64,000 bases of DNA from an uncultured Paracoccaceae bacterium (lineage in GTDB: Bacteria > Pseudomonadota > Alphaproteobacteria > Rhodobacterales > Rhodobacteraceae). The translations under genes and the position numbers were made by a program. This document shows, piece by piece, positions 1-8,541 of this stretch. The first letter of the stretch is position 1. The number at the start of each line of letters is the position of its first letter. The notes beneath the pieces were generated by a model. It saw only the letters and a program-made list of their open reading frames with translations. It searched no databases and had not been told where the DNA came from. The stretch lies in the NCBI GenBank assembly GCA_947499635.1, contig CANMPD010000003.1, forward strand, positions 186,001 to 250,000, in the 5' to 3' direction.

Positions 1-678
1 CCCTTCTTTAACCGGTGATGTGCAGGGGGCACAACCGATTGACGGATAGCCTTTTGCGACCAATGGATGGCGCGGTAGACGGTTTTCGTCCATATAGGCG
101 CGCACATCTTCGGGGGCCCAATGTGCCAGCGGGTTCACTTTGATCCGGCCAGTGCCGTCTTCGATTTCAAAGAAATCAAGCGCGGCACGCGTGCCAGATT
201 GAAACCGTTTTCGCCCGGTTATCCAACCTTCATACCCGTTTAATGCATGTTGTAATGGCAGTGTTTTTCGCAACGCACAGCACGCATCCGTATCAGAAAA
301 CCGCAGCGCGCCGTAGGGGTCTTTTTCTGCGATGTCTGCGGCCTTGATAAGCTGTACATTACGCAAACCCAGCCGTTCAGTCACCTCTTGTTGATAAACA
401 AGAGTTTCAGTGAACAACAGCTCTGTATCGACAAACAGCACCGGTGTCATTTTATCGGCAAGAGCCGCGAGATGCAGCAGCACCACGGATTCTGCTCCAA
501 AGGAGGACACCAGCGCAAATTTTCCGCGTTCCCCAGCGACACCCGACAGCGTCGCTTCCATCACAGCTGTGGCTGAGTGATGTTTGAAGCGGGCATTCAA
601 GCCCGCAACCTTTTCCACCAAGTCAGAAGAAGGCGCGGTGCTGAGCGTATCATTTTGCCGGGGATCGAGATCGATCAT
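1..678 (-). CDS. cysH: APS/PAPS reductase, C-terminus cut by window edge
   Basis: Reduces adenylyl sulfate (or its 3'-phospho form) to sulfite with thioredoxin, in the cytoplasm, the step before sulfite reductase. The 226 visible codons start at the ATG whose complement ends at 678 (MIDLDPRQND) and stay open to base 1. The PP-loop fold is suggested by SSFGAESVVLLHL near the N-terminus. Both cysteine pairs of the [4Fe-4S] type are visible: DACCALRK in the middle and GCAPCTSP near the cut end, which favours APS over PAPS as substrate. The start lies 3 bases after the sulfite reductase stop, so the two are co-transcribed. About 20 to 30 C-terminal residues should be missing, including the family's usual C-terminal cysteine motif. 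Confidence 0.93.
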   Translation of the reverse strand, partial: MIDLDPRQNDTLSTAPSSDLVEKVAGLNARFKHHSATAVMEATLSGVAGERGKFALVSSFGAESVVLLHLAALADKMTPVLFVDTELLFTETLVYQQEVTERLGLRNVQLIKAADIAEKDPYGALRFSDTDACCALRKTLPLQHALNGYEGWITGRKRFQSGTRAALDFFEIEDGTGRIKVNPLAHWAPEDVRAYMDENRLPRHPLVAKGYPSIGCAPCTSPVKEG

Positions 679-681
679 GGG

Positions 682-2349
682 TTAGGCTACCTTTTTGTCG
701 ACGGGTGGGTAAAGCGCGGCTTTGAACGGATCCATGCCGACACGGCGGTACGTTTCAAGGAAGGTCTCTTCGGCGTTATCACGCACCTCGAGGTAAGCGT
801 GTACAAGGCGTTCAATCGCAGGCACAATTTCGTCATAGGCAAAGCCCGGACCGGTGCGCGTGCCAATGGCGGCCGTTTCTGTCGCATCTCCACCAAGGGT
901 GATTTGATAATTCTCCACACCCGCACGGTCCAACCCGAGAATACCGATATGACCTATATGGTGGTGACCACAGGCGTTAATGCAGCCCGAGATCTTGATT
1001 TGCAGATGGCCGATGTCATGCTCGAGTTTCAGCTCGTCAAATCGGGTTGCGATCTGTTCTGCAACAGGGATCGAACGGGCTGTTGCCAATGCGCAGTAAT
1101 CCATACCAGGGCAGGCGATGATATCTGAAATCAGACCGATGTTGGCCGTTGCCAGACCATGCTCTTTGAGTTTTGCGTGGATCGCGGGGAGATCAGCTTT
1201 GGCCACATGCGGCAAGATCACGTTTTGCTCGTGGCTGATGCGCAGCTCACCATAGGCGAACTCATCCGCCAGATCGGCCATTATGCGCATTTGATCGGCG
1301 GTTGCATCGCCCGGCGTAGCCCCATGCTTTTTCATCGAAATTGTGACAATCGCGTGGTTTTCAGCCTTGTGCGCCGTCAGGTTTGTATCGGCCCAAGCGC
1401 GGAATACCGGATCGGCGTCATAGGCTGCCTGAAAAGGAGCGGTATCCACATTGCGCCAAGCAGGTGGGGCAAAATGTGCTTTGATTTCATTGAACAATGC
1501 AACATCTGCGCCACCAAAGGTTGGGCGTACCAAAGCATAGCGCTCTTCGGTGAGGCGGCGGAATTCGTCAATGCCGTTCTCGTGCACTGTGATCTTGATA
1601 CGCGCCTTATATTTGTTGTCGCGGCGACCAATTTGGTTCCAGACAGAGACAACGGATTCGACATAAGGCAACAGATCTTCTTGCGCGACAAAGTCGTTCA
1701 AAACGTGACCCAACATAGGTGTGCGGCCCAAACCGCCCCCAACCAGAATTTGATACCCAACTTGGCCGGCATCGTTTTTGACGATCTTTACGCCGATATC
1801 ATGCGCCTTGAGAACCGCACGGTCCACAGTTGCACCAGACACGGCGAATTTGAATTTACGGCCCATAAACTGGAACTCGGGATGGTCGGTGGACCACTGA
1901 CGGATCAGTTCCGCGATGGGGCGGGGGTCTTCGATTTCATCCGCAGCGGCACCGGAAAAATGATCGGCAGTAACGTTGCGGATTGTATTGCCCGAGGTCT
2001 GGATCGCATGCATGTCAACCTCGGCCAGGGCGTCCAACATGTCTGGGACATCCTTAAGACGTGGCCAGTTGTATTGAATGTTCTGGCGGGTGGTAAAGTG
2101 ACCATAGCCCTTGTCCCACTTTTCTGCCAACAGCGCCAGTTGGCGCATCTGGTCAGACCCCAACGTGCCGTAGGGGATCGCAACGCGCAGCATATAGGCA
2201 TGTAGCTGTAGATACAGACCGTTCATCAGGCGCAGCGGGCGAAACTCTTCTTCTTCCAGAGATCCGTCAATGCGGCGCTCGACCTGTGCGCGAAACTGGC
2301 GGTTACGTTCGGCCAAAAAGGCGTGATCAAAATCGTTGTACTTATACAT
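682..2349 (-). CDS. cysI: Sulfite reductase hemoprotein (nitrite/sulfite reductase family)
   Basis: Six-electron reduction of sulfite to sulfide on a coupled siroheme-[4Fe-4S] centre, in the cytoplasm. The protein has 555 residues if it begins at MYKYNDFDHA. The frame is open 42 codons further upstream, but that stretch lies inside the DUF2849 gene and does not look like family sequence. The cluster and siroheme ligands are visible as CPGMDYC and, about 35 residues on, CINACGHHHIGHIG. The N-terminal half contains the ferredoxin-like repeat with GHFTTRQNIQYNW. The start overlaps the DUF2849 stop by 8 bases, which suggests translational coupling. No flavoprotein subunit (cysJ) is nearby, so the electron donor is probably ferredoxin or encoded elsewhere; this is inference. 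Confidence 0.93.
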   Translation of the reverse strand: MYKYNDFDHAFLAERNRQFRAQVERRIDGSLEEEEFRPLRLMNGLYLQLHAYMLRVAIPYGTLGSDQMRQLALLAEKWDKGYGHFTTRQNIQYNWPRLKDVPDMLDALAEVDMHAIQTSGNTIRNVTADHFSGAAADEIEDPRPIAELIRQWSTDHPEFQFMGRKFKFAVSGATVDRAVLKAHDIGVKIVKNDAGQVGYQILVGGGLGRTPMLGHVLNDFVAQEDLLPYVESVVSVWNQIGRRDNKYKARIKITVHENGIDEFRRLTEERYALVRPTFGGADVALFNEIKAHFAPPAWRNVDTAPFQAAYDADPVFRAWADTNLTAHKAENHAIVTISMKKHGATPGDATADQMRIMADLADEFAYGELRISHEQNVILPHVAKADLPAIHAKLKEHGLATANIGLISDIIACPGMDYCALATARSIPVAEQIATRFDELKLEHDIGHLQIKISGCINACGHHHIGHIGILGLDRAGVENYQITLGGDATETAAIGTRTGPGFAYDEIVPAIERLVHAYLEVRDNAEETFLETYRRVGMDPFKAALYPPVDKKVA

Positions 2350-2653
2350 TGTCAGAGGCCTCAGCTTGCTTGCCGTGGAAATAGTTAGACGGGCCGGTGC
2401 GGCGGAATTCTTCGCGAAAGTGGGTCGGTTCCGGCCCCGTTTCACCTGCTGCGGCGTCTGCCAAATAGGCGCCAACGATGATTAGGTTATCTTTTTGCGC
2501 TTCGATCAAACGCAAAGGGGCCTGTTCTTGGTCAGTGATCAGATCGGCCTCGGACAAATCACGTGTCCAGCGGTTATCTGCCGTAAAGTAGATCACATCG
2601 CCGTCGAGCAGGTCATTGGCGGTGATGACTTTGGGGGTAAATGCGCGGGCCAT
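2342..2653 (-). CDS. DUF2849 family protein of the sulfite reduction operon
   Basis: A 103-residue soluble protein that I recognise as DUF2849 from its opening KVITANDLLDGDVIYF and the following WTRDL and A-L-I-ADQ-like stretch. No signal peptide, membrane segment or metal-binding cysteine is visible. Its start ATG overlaps the stop of the methyltransferase by one base and its end overlaps the start of cysI by 8 bases, so it is made together with both. The family is commonly found in this position in alphaproteobacteria, but its biochemical role is not established. A part in sulfite reduction or siroheme delivery is suggested by context only. Confidence 0.85.
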   Translation of the reverse strand: MARAFTPKVITANDLLDGDVIYFTADNRWTRDLSEADLITDQEQAPLRLIEAQKDNLIIVGAYLADAAAGETGPEPTHFREEFRRTGPSNYFHGKQAEASDNV

Positions 2654-3474
2654 TAGGCAAGCTCCATGGTGAGTGTCGTGAGGGCTGTCGCGCTTTGACG
2701 CGGTGCAAGCCCGATGAATGTTAGCGCCGGGCCAGTCAAATCGGCTGCGGCAAGGTCAGTTGGTAAAGATGCCAGAGTGGTAGAAACAATACGCTGTGTC
2801 GTACGCGATGCATTTTCCACCACACTCACGGGGGTCATGGGGTCTGCGCCATGCATCAACAAGCGCCCCTGTACGAAGCGCGCTGCTTTTTTACCCATAT
2901 AGATGGCGGCCACTTGCCCTTCACGCGCAAGAGCGGCCCAATCTTGATCCGCGAAACCTTGGACATCATGTCCCGTGACAAACCGCACTGATGAATTGCG
3001 CCCGCGTTGCGTGAGACTTTGTCCTAGCGCTGCTACCGCAGCCGAGGCAGAGGTGATGCCGGGGAAAATGTGATAAGGCACATCGGCGTCTTCGCATGCG
3101 CTGATTTCTTCGTCCAGGCGGCCAAATATTGTGGGATCCCCTGATTTCAAGCGCAGTACCTTGCGGCCCGTTTGTGCATGGGCAACCAATCGCGCGCAAA
3201 TTTCATCTTGGGACATCGAAGGACCAAAACCCTCTTTGCCGACATCTTCGAGAATGGCATCGTCATGCGCCAGATCAAGAATTTCCGCGCTCACCAGTCT
3301 GTCAAATAGAATGACATCTGCAACTTGTAACGCTTTGTAGACTTTGAGGGTCAGCAAATCAGGGTCGCCGGGGCCTGAACCCGCAAATGCGACGCTACCT
3401 GTCTCGATGCACGGCTGTTCAATGTGCGAGCTGGCAGGCAAAGCAGGTACTGACGGGGTCTGGCGCGGCATCAT
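2653..3474 (-). CDS. cobA: Uroporphyrinogen-III C-methyltransferase (SUMT)
   Basis: Transfers two methyl groups from S-adenosylmethionine to uroporphyrinogen III, giving precorrin-2, the precursor of siroheme needed by CysI. Family motifs in order: GSGPGDPDLLTLKV, DRLVS, VGKEG, LRLKSGDPTIFGR and PGITSASAA. I place the start at MMPRQTPS because AAAGGA lies 5 bases before this ATG; a GTG ten codons upstream has no such site. The protein has about 273 residues and is only the methyltransferase module, without the N-terminal dehydrogenase/chelatase of full CysG. It is first in the operon with DUF2849, cysI and cysH. A second SUMT lies in the nitrate operon (24042 to 23149). Confidence 0.93.
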   Translation of the reverse strand: MMPRQTPSVPALPASSHIEQPCIETGSVAFAGSGPGDPDLLTLKVYKALQVADVILFDRLVSAEILDLAHDDAILEDVGKEGFGPSMSQDEICARLVAHAQTGRKVLRLKSGDPTIFGRLDEEISACEDADVPYHIFPGITSASAAVAALGQSLTQRGRNSSVRFVTGHDVQGFADQDWAALAREGQVAAIYMGKKAARFVQGRLLMHGADPMTPVSVVENASRTTQRIVSTTLASLPTDLAAADLTGPALTFIGLAPRQSATALTTLTMELA

Positions 3475-3649
3475 TGCGATCCTTTGCTGGTACTGTGTGA
3501 GCACAGGTTTGTAGCTATGCGGTGTTTACTTGAATTATAATATAGGAAATATTCCCGTATGAGCGCTATACGCTGCGCAGAATAAGGATCATTGTTCTGA
3601 TCTTTAGAACCGGGCAGGGGAAAAGTTCCGCGCTGAGAAGGAATTTGGA
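3475..3649. promoter_or_regulatory. Divergent promoter region between the sulfite operon and the Lrp-type regulator
   Basis: This 175-base stretch separates the two divergent transcripts and must hold both promoters. An AT-rich core (3535-3555) contains the palindrome GGAAATATTCC at 3545-3555, with TATA just before it. Lrp/AsnC proteins usually bind short AT-centred palindromes next to their own gene, so this is a plausible operator. I cannot fix -35 and -10 boxes with confidence. Confidence 0.35.
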
Positions 3650-4129
3650 ATGACCATACGCATCGACGCCACCGACAGGAAGATTTTAACAGAGCTGCAG
3701 CGCGACGCGGGGCAGTCTTTGGATGAAATTGCCAAGCAAGTTGGGAGTTCCAAGACGCCTGTATGGAATCGTATTCGCAAGTTGCGCGATGCGGGTGTCG
3801 TTGGACGGCAGACAATGGTTTTAGATGCAGAGGCGCTGGGGCTTGAGGCATGCTTTTTTGTTCTTATCCGGACCTCTGAACACGAGGCAATCTGGCAAGA
3901 AACGTTTCTTAAGGCCTTGCAAGAGCGACCCGAAGTTCAAGAAGCCCACCGTCTTGCCGGGGACATTGATTACATTCTCAAAGTACGGGTTAAGAATGCG
4001 CGCGCCTATGACGCGTTCTATCAGGCCCTTATTTCCGAAGTTCGAGTGTACAATGTGACGGCCTTGTTATCGATGGAGGAGATTAAATCCACGACGCTTT
4101 TGCCGCTTGACCAAATCGAGGTCAGCTAG
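3650..4129 (+). CDS. Lrp/AsnC family transcriptional regulator
   Basis: A 159-residue regulator. Residues 4-60 form the winged helix-turn-helix (DATDRKILTELQRD, then EIAKQVGSSKTPVWNRIRKL). The rest is the RAM ligand-binding and oligomerisation domain, with AGDIDYILKV as its typical core. The AAGGAATTT stretch before the ATG is the likely ribosome site. It is divergent to the sulfate assimilation operon, so I infer that it controls that operon, perhaps in response to a sulfur amino acid. The effector is unknown. The gene stops 3 bases before dctB, which could mean some read-through into the dct genes. Confidence 0.9.
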   Translation: MTIRIDATDRKILTELQRDAGQSLDEIAKQVGSSKTPVWNRIRKLRDAGVVGRQTMVLDAEALGLEACFFVLIRTSEHEAIWQETFLKALQERPEVQEAHRLAGDIDYILKVRVKNARAYDAFYQALISEVRVYNVTALLSMEEIKSTTLLPLDQIEVS

Positions 4130-4132
4130 GGC

Positions 4133-5935
4133 GTGGCAACCGACGGTTCTTTGATGCGCCATAGTATGTGGCACCGTTTCCAGTGGGGTGTGTTAGGACT
4201 TTGGTTGACTGCTGCGGTGACCGGCGTTGTCTGGATCTCGGCATATGATCAGGCGTTGGATACGCTGCAAACACGGACCGAAGCTGATCTGACACTGGCT
4301 TCAGAACGGGTCACAACGCAATTACAAATTTATCGCGAGTTGGCTGTCTTGACTGTCGACCATCCTGTGTTGGGCCGGTTGAGTCACGATACAGGTCAAC
4401 AAGCGGCAGCCACCTTGTTGCGTAGCTACGCGGATAAGACCGGAGCGCTGGATATCTTTTATGCGGATCGTTTTGGGCAGGTGCTCGCTGCGGCGGATGG
4501 GGATGTGGCGACTGATGTGGCCACCACAGGATATTTCAAACGTGCGATGCAGGGCGTTTTGGCACATGAACCGCGCGTTCTGGCAGATGGGAAGCGGGTC
4601 TATGTATTCGCAGCGCCGGATTTCGGGCCGGACAATCATGTGCGCGGTGTCTTGGTTATTGCCGCAGAAGTTCTGTACCTCGAGCAAAGCTGGCCTGGAT
4701 CCTTACCTGCGGTGTATTTCACCACGCAGGAGGGGATGGTGTTTATTTCCAACCGATCAGAGCTGTTGTTTTGGCAGCGTCTACAGGCGGGGCCCGGACT
4801 TACCCCACCTGCAGGTACCCCATCCGTTGCGCCGCCGCAGGTGAAACTGCGTGCAGGGCATGAGATTTGGAAATTAGGATGGAGCCCATATCTGCCGCAA
4901 AATGCGTTGCATCTGGCTGTGGATTTACCATCTGTGGACATGTACGGCGAAATTTTAGTGGATGTCTCACAGGCCCAGCGTTTCGCGACCTTACAGGCTG
5001 CAGCTGTTGCAGCCCTGTGTTTAGCCATCGCATCCTTGGTTTTTTTCACTTCAGAACGCCGCCGGGCTTTGGCGTTGGTCAATGCGGATTTAGAGGTGCG
5101 GGTCCAACAACGTACGCAGGATCTGCAGACGGCGAATGTTCATCTGACCCGCGAAATTCACGAGCGTAAAGAAGCTGAGGCCGCGTTGAAACGGGCTCAG
5201 TTCGAATTGGTACGGGTTGATAAACTCTCGGCACTTGGTCGGATGTCCGCGGGAATTAGCCATGAATTGAATCAGCCTTTGATGGCGATCCAGCAGTTTG
5301 CTGAAAACGGCAACGCGTTTCTGGCGCGACAAAATTTGGATCGTGCAGGTGAAAACCTAACGAGAATCTCGGATATGGCTATGCGCATGGGGCGCATTAT
5401 TAAAAATATGCGTGCCTTTGCACGCAACGAGAGTGAGCCCACTGGCCGGGTGGATTTGGTTAAAGTCATCGACGATGCATTGGAGCTGACGCAGACGCGG
5501 CTGCACGACTGTAACGTGCGCCTTAGGTGGTCGCCGCAGCCGCGAGGAAAGGTTTTCGTGCGCGGTGGCGAAGTCCGTTTGACGCAGGTGTTTGTGAACC
5601 TGATCAACAATGCCATTGATGCCATGTTGGACCAAGAAGAGCGGCTGATCACCGTGTCGCTCGAAACACGTAACACTGTTAAAGTATATGTTCGCGATAT
5701 TGGCCCGGGTTTACATGAGCCTGAAAAGGTTTTTGACCCATTTTATTCGACGAAAACAACAAGTACCCACTCCAGTCAAGAAGGCATGGGGCTGGGCTTG
5801 TCGATCTCTTATGGGTTGGTGCAAAGTTTTGGCGGCAACATCCATGGAGAAAACGCGGATGAAGGAGCTATGTTTACTGTCGAACTGGATCATTACGTAC
5901 CAGAGACAGAGCTTAAGACGAGGGACGTGATATGA
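4133..5935 (+). CDS. dctB: C4-dicarboxylate sensor histidine kinase DctB
   Basis: Membrane kinase expected to sense C4-dicarboxylates (succinate, malate, fumarate) and phosphorylate DctD. Order of parts in 600 residues: a membrane segment at about 18-36, a periplasmic double-Cache-like sensor domain to about 280, a second membrane segment (ending SLVFFTSERRR), a coiled coil, and a HisKA domain with SAGISHELNQPL in which H377 is the phosphoacceptor. The ATPase follows, with NLINNAIDAM, DIGPGL and GMGLGLSIS. The start is a GTG 3 bases after the regulator's stop, with TAGGGC in front; an ATG seven codons later (MRHSMW) has no better site. The end overlaps dctD by 4 bases. Confidence 0.9.
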   Translation: MATDGSLMRHSMWHRFQWGVLGLWLTAAVTGVVWISAYDQALDTLQTRTEADLTLASERVTTQLQIYRELAVLTVDHPVLGRLSHDTGQQAAATLLRSYADKTGALDIFYADRFGQVLAAADGDVATDVATTGYFKRAMQGVLAHEPRVLADGKRVYVFAAPDFGPDNHVRGVLVIAAEVLYLEQSWPGSLPAVYFTTQEGMVFISNRSELLFWQRLQAGPGLTPPAGTPSVAPPQVKLRAGHEIWKLGWSPYLPQNALHLAVDLPSVDMYGEILVDVSQAQRFATLQAAAVAALCLAIASLVFFTSERRRALALVNADLEVRVQQRTQDLQTANVHLTREIHERKEAEAALKRAQFELVRVDKLSALGRMSAGISHELNQPLMAIQQFAENGNAFLARQNLDRAGENLTRISDMAMRMGRIIKNMRAFARNESEPTGRVDLVKVIDDALELTQTRLHDCNVRLRWSPQPRGKVFVRGGEVRLTQVFVNLINNAIDAMLDQEERLITVSLETRNTVKVYVRDIGPGLHEPEKVFDPFYSTKTTSTHSSQEGMGLGLSISYGLVQSFGGNIHGENADEGAMFTVELDHYVPETELKTRDVI

Positions 5936-7200
5936 TGTCTGGCAGACCCATCTCACTCGGACAGAATACGAATTTGCGCAGGGTTCTGTTGGTTGACGAC
6001 GATCCCGCAGTGCGAGACGCCTTAAGTCAGACGCTTGAGTTAAACGATGTTGATGCTCTGACAGTTGGCTCGTTTGTTGCCGCCAAGGATCTCATTACGG
6101 CAGATTTTACCGGTGTGATCCTGTCTGATATACGTATGCCAGGGCGAGACGGGTTTCATCTGCTAGACTACGCGCGCAGTATGGATCCTGAATTGCCAGT
6201 GATTTTGCTGACCGGAGAAGGGGATATTCCCATGGCCGTTCGAGCGATGTCGCAAGGGGCCTTTGATTTTCTAGAAAAACCCTGTGCATCTGATGCATTG
6301 ATGACGGTTTTAGAACGCGCGTTGCAGACACGATCGTTGGTCTTGGAAAACCGTCGCCTGAAAACGCAACTGGAAACAGGGGATGCAGCAGCGCGCATGA
6401 TCTTTGGTACTTCATCACAGATTGATGCTTTGCGTGCACGGGTGCGCGCGGTCGCAGCCAACCATGCTGAAGTGTTGATTTCTGGGCCAACGGGCAGCAG
6501 CGTGCCCAAAGTCGCGGAAGTTATTCATTTAATGTCACCGCGCGGGCAGGGGCCTTTTGTGAAACGACCCGCCTCGGAATTGACACCAGAAGAGCTTCAA
6601 AGCCTGTGTCAACAAGCAGAAGGAGGAACGGTGTTTTTAGACGAAATTTCGACGTTGCCGCCCCCCACCCAATACGCATTATTGGATCTGTTAGACACTC
6701 AGGGCCACCCTCGGTTTTTACTCGGGGCGACGACTGATTTAGCGCGGTTGACGCAGGAAGGGACATTCAACGTCGATCTTTATTATCGGCTGGATGTTAT
6801 GCGTGTACGCATTCCAAGCTTGGCGGAACGCCCAACGGATATTCCTGTTTTGTTTCGCCTTTACGTGAGGCAAGCTGCAGAGCAAGCGGGGATCGCTGCA
6901 CCTGAAGTAAAGGCGGATACTTTGGCTGCTTTGATGGCCGAAGATTGGCCGGGGAATGCGCGTTCGTTGATGTCCGCTGCGATGCGTTTTGTGCTTGGTA
7001 TGCCGGATGAGGTGACCAAGGCAGATGATCTGGGTTTAAGTGAACGCATGGCGCAGGTGGAGCGGTCTTTATTGATTTCAGCGCTGGGCCGTCAAAATGG
7101 CAAAGCATCTGCAGCTGCAGAAGCACTGAAACTGCCACGTAAAACGTTTTACGATAAATTGGCGCGCTATGGGATTCGCCCTGAGGACTATCGTCGTTGA
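5932..7200 (+). CDS. dctD: DctD-type response regulator with degenerate AAA+ domain
   Basis: Response regulator of the dicarboxylate system, 422 residues. The receiver domain is intact (VDDD near residue 22, phosphoacceptor D66 in LSDIRMPG, LTGEG, K in FLEKP). The C-terminus is a Fis-type helix-turn-helix (ASAAAEALKLPRKTFYDKL). The central domain is an NtrC-like AAA+ module but degenerate: the Walker A region reads GPTGSSVPK (185-193), where the P-loop lysine is V191, and the segment that normally carries ESELFGHEKGAFTGA is absent, with only about 25 residues between PFVKRP and GGTVFLDE. Walker B and WPGNAR remain. I infer that it binds DNA and activates without sigma-54 remodelling. Its likely sites lie just after its own stop. 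Confidence 0.88.
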   Translation: MMSGRPISLGQNTNLRRVLLVDDDPAVRDALSQTLELNDVDALTVGSFVAAKDLITADFTGVILSDIRMPGRDGFHLLDYARSMDPELPVILLTGEGDIPMAVRAMSQGAFDFLEKPCASDALMTVLERALQTRSLVLENRRLKTQLETGDAAARMIFGTSSQIDALRARVRAVAANHAEVLISGPTGSSVPKVAEVIHLMSPRGQGPFVKRPASELTPEELQSLCQQAEGGTVFLDEISTLPPPTQYALLDLLDTQGHPRFLLGATTDLARLTQEGTFNVDLYYRLDVMRVRIPSLAERPTDIPVLFRLYVRQAAEQAGIAAPEVKADTLAALMAEDWPGNARSLMSAAMRFVLGMPDEVTKADDLGLSERMAQVERSLLISALGRQNGKASAAAEALKLPRKTFYDKLARYGIRPEDYRR

Positions 7201-7205
7201 AAGCT

Positions 7206-7254
7206 GTGCGGATTTCCGCACGATTACATGAGGTCAATGTGCGAAAATCCGCAC
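7206..7254. promoter_or_regulatory. Pair of palindromic DctD-type operators upstream of dctP
   Basis: Two copies of a 16-base palindrome: GTGCGGATTTCCGCAC at 7206-7221 and GTGCGAAAATCCGCAC at 7239-7254. Their centres are 33 bases apart, close to three helical turns, so dimers would bind on one face. The motif resembles the upstream activating sequence known for rhizobial DctD. The sites lie between the dctD stop and dctP, about 185 to 230 bases before the dctP start. I do not see a convincing sigma-54 promoter (TGGCAC, five bases, TTGC) between them and dctP. Confidence 0.7.
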
Positions 7255-7437
7255 TGTTTGTTGAGTGTCATGTATTTCATGTTGTGATTCGTGATCTTAG
7301 TGTGCTGATTTTAAAAGATTAATATCTATTTTTCGAACGCGTAGAATCACTTCTTGAGTCGTGTGACTATTTTGAAGACTCTGTCGATCAACGGGCTTGT
7401 ACGGCTCGCTACCAAGAATGGATCGAGGGAGGAAACG

Positions 7438-8433
7438 ATGAAATTCTTAACTGTAGCCGCAACGGCACTGACGTTAACTGCTGGTGTGGCAAACGCTGCC
7501 TGTGACGATGGCGAAATTGTTGTAAAATTTAGCCATGTCACCAATACTGACAAACACCCCAAAGGCATTGCCGCCTCTTTGTTGGAACAGCGCGTCAATG
7601 ACGAGATGAACGGCACAATGTGCATGGTCGTCTATCCAAACTCGACCCTGTATGACGACAATAAAGTGCTTGAGGCGATGTTGCAGGGAGATGTGCAACT
7701 GGCCGCGCCGTCGCTTTCCAAGTTTGAGAAATTCACAAAACAATTCCGCCTGTTCGATCTGCCGTTCATGTTCAAGAACATTGAAGCAGTTGACGCGTTT
7801 CAGGCATCTGAAGACGGTCAAGATCTGTTGAACAGCATGCAGCGACGTGGTCTGCAAGGTTTGGCATATTGGCACAACGGTATGAAACAAATGTCGGCGA
7901 ACAAGCCGCTGTTGACACCTGCGGATGCGGATGGGCTGAAATTCCGCGTGCAATCATCTGACGTACTGGCCGCGCAAATGAAAGCCATTGGCGGGTCGCC
8001 TCAGAAGATGGCGTTCTCCGAGGTATACGGTGCTTTGCAACAAGGTGTTGTAGATGGCCAATCCAACACATGGTCGAACATCTATGGTAAGAAGTTCTTT
8101 GAAGTTCAGGACGGCGTGACCGAAACCAACCACGGTGTATTGGACTATCTGCTTGTCGCCAATATCGACTGGCTTGACAGTCTTGACCCTGCCGTACGGG
8201 AACAGTTCACGACCATCGTTCACGAAGTGAGCGCAACGCGTAACGCTGAATCCACCAAGGTGAACCAAGAAGCCAAAGATGCCATCATCTCTGCCGGTGG
8301 TGTTGTCCGTCAGTTGACACCAGAGCAGCGCGAAGGATGGGTTTCCACGATGAAACCGGTTTGGGCGCAGTTCTCTGATGATGTTGGCCAAGACAAGATT
8401 GATGCGGCACAGGCGATTAACGCCGGTCTGTAA
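7438..8433 (+). CDS. dctP: TRAP transporter dicarboxylate-binding protein DctP
   Basis: Periplasmic binding protein that captures C4-dicarboxylates for the DctQM membrane unit. I chose the ATG at 7438 because GGGAGGAAACG sits directly before it and a clean signal peptide follows (MKFLTVAATALTLTAGVANA, then ACDDGE). An upstream ATG in frame at 7354 would bury that peptide. The 331-residue precursor shows TRAP family features: VKFSHV near the mature N-terminus, KFRVQSSDVL with the substrate-binding arginine region, and GQSNTWSNIY. It is preceded by the paired DctD operators and followed by an intercistronic hairpin, so it can be made in excess over DctQM. Confidence 0.93.
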   Translation: MKFLTVAATALTLTAGVANAACDDGEIVVKFSHVTNTDKHPKGIAASLLEQRVNDEMNGTMCMVVYPNSTLYDDNKVLEAMLQGDVQLAAPSLSKFEKFTKQFRLFDLPFMFKNIEAVDAFQASEDGQDLLNSMQRRGLQGLAYWHNGMKQMSANKPLLTPADADGLKFRVQSSDVLAAQMKAIGGSPQKMAFSEVYGALQQGVVDGQSNTWSNIYGKKFFEVQDGVTETNHGVLDYLLVANIDWLDSLDPAVREQFTTIVHEVSATRNAESTKVNQEAKDAIISAGGVVRQLTPEQREGWVSTMKPVWAQFSDDVGQDKIDAAQAINAGL

Positions 8434-8448
8434 CATCAAGATCTCAGG

Positions 8449-8470
8449 CGTACTCTGGAAACAGGGTACG
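8449..8470 (+). other. Intercistronic hairpin between dctP and dctQ
   Basis: CGTACTCTG (8449-8457), loop GAAA, CAGGGTACG (8462-8470): a 9-pair stem including one G-U pair, closed by a GNRA tetraloop and followed by TCTTTTC. It lies 15 bases after the dctP stop and 71 before dctQ. It is likely an RNA-stabilising or partially terminating element that makes dctP mRNA more abundant than dctQM mRNA. Confidence 0.6.
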
Positions 8471-8541
8471 TCTTTTCATTATGCGACGCCCTTTAGACGA
8501 GGGTATCGCCCCAATTTTCCAAATATTCGGAGGCTTGAGCT

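Noticed and set aside
1159-2205. Open frame of 348 codons on the plus strand opposite cysI
   Set aside because: It is a shadow of the sulfite reductase gene; no family features, and cysI has complete motifs.
2350-2475. Upstream extension of cysI by 42 codons
   Set aside because: The stretch lies within the DUF2849 gene and is not like the family; MYKYNDF is the natural start.
7255-7437. Sigma-54 promoter for dctP
   Set aside because: No TGGCAC-N5-TTGC-like element could be found in the region, and DctD lacks the sigma-54 contact motif.
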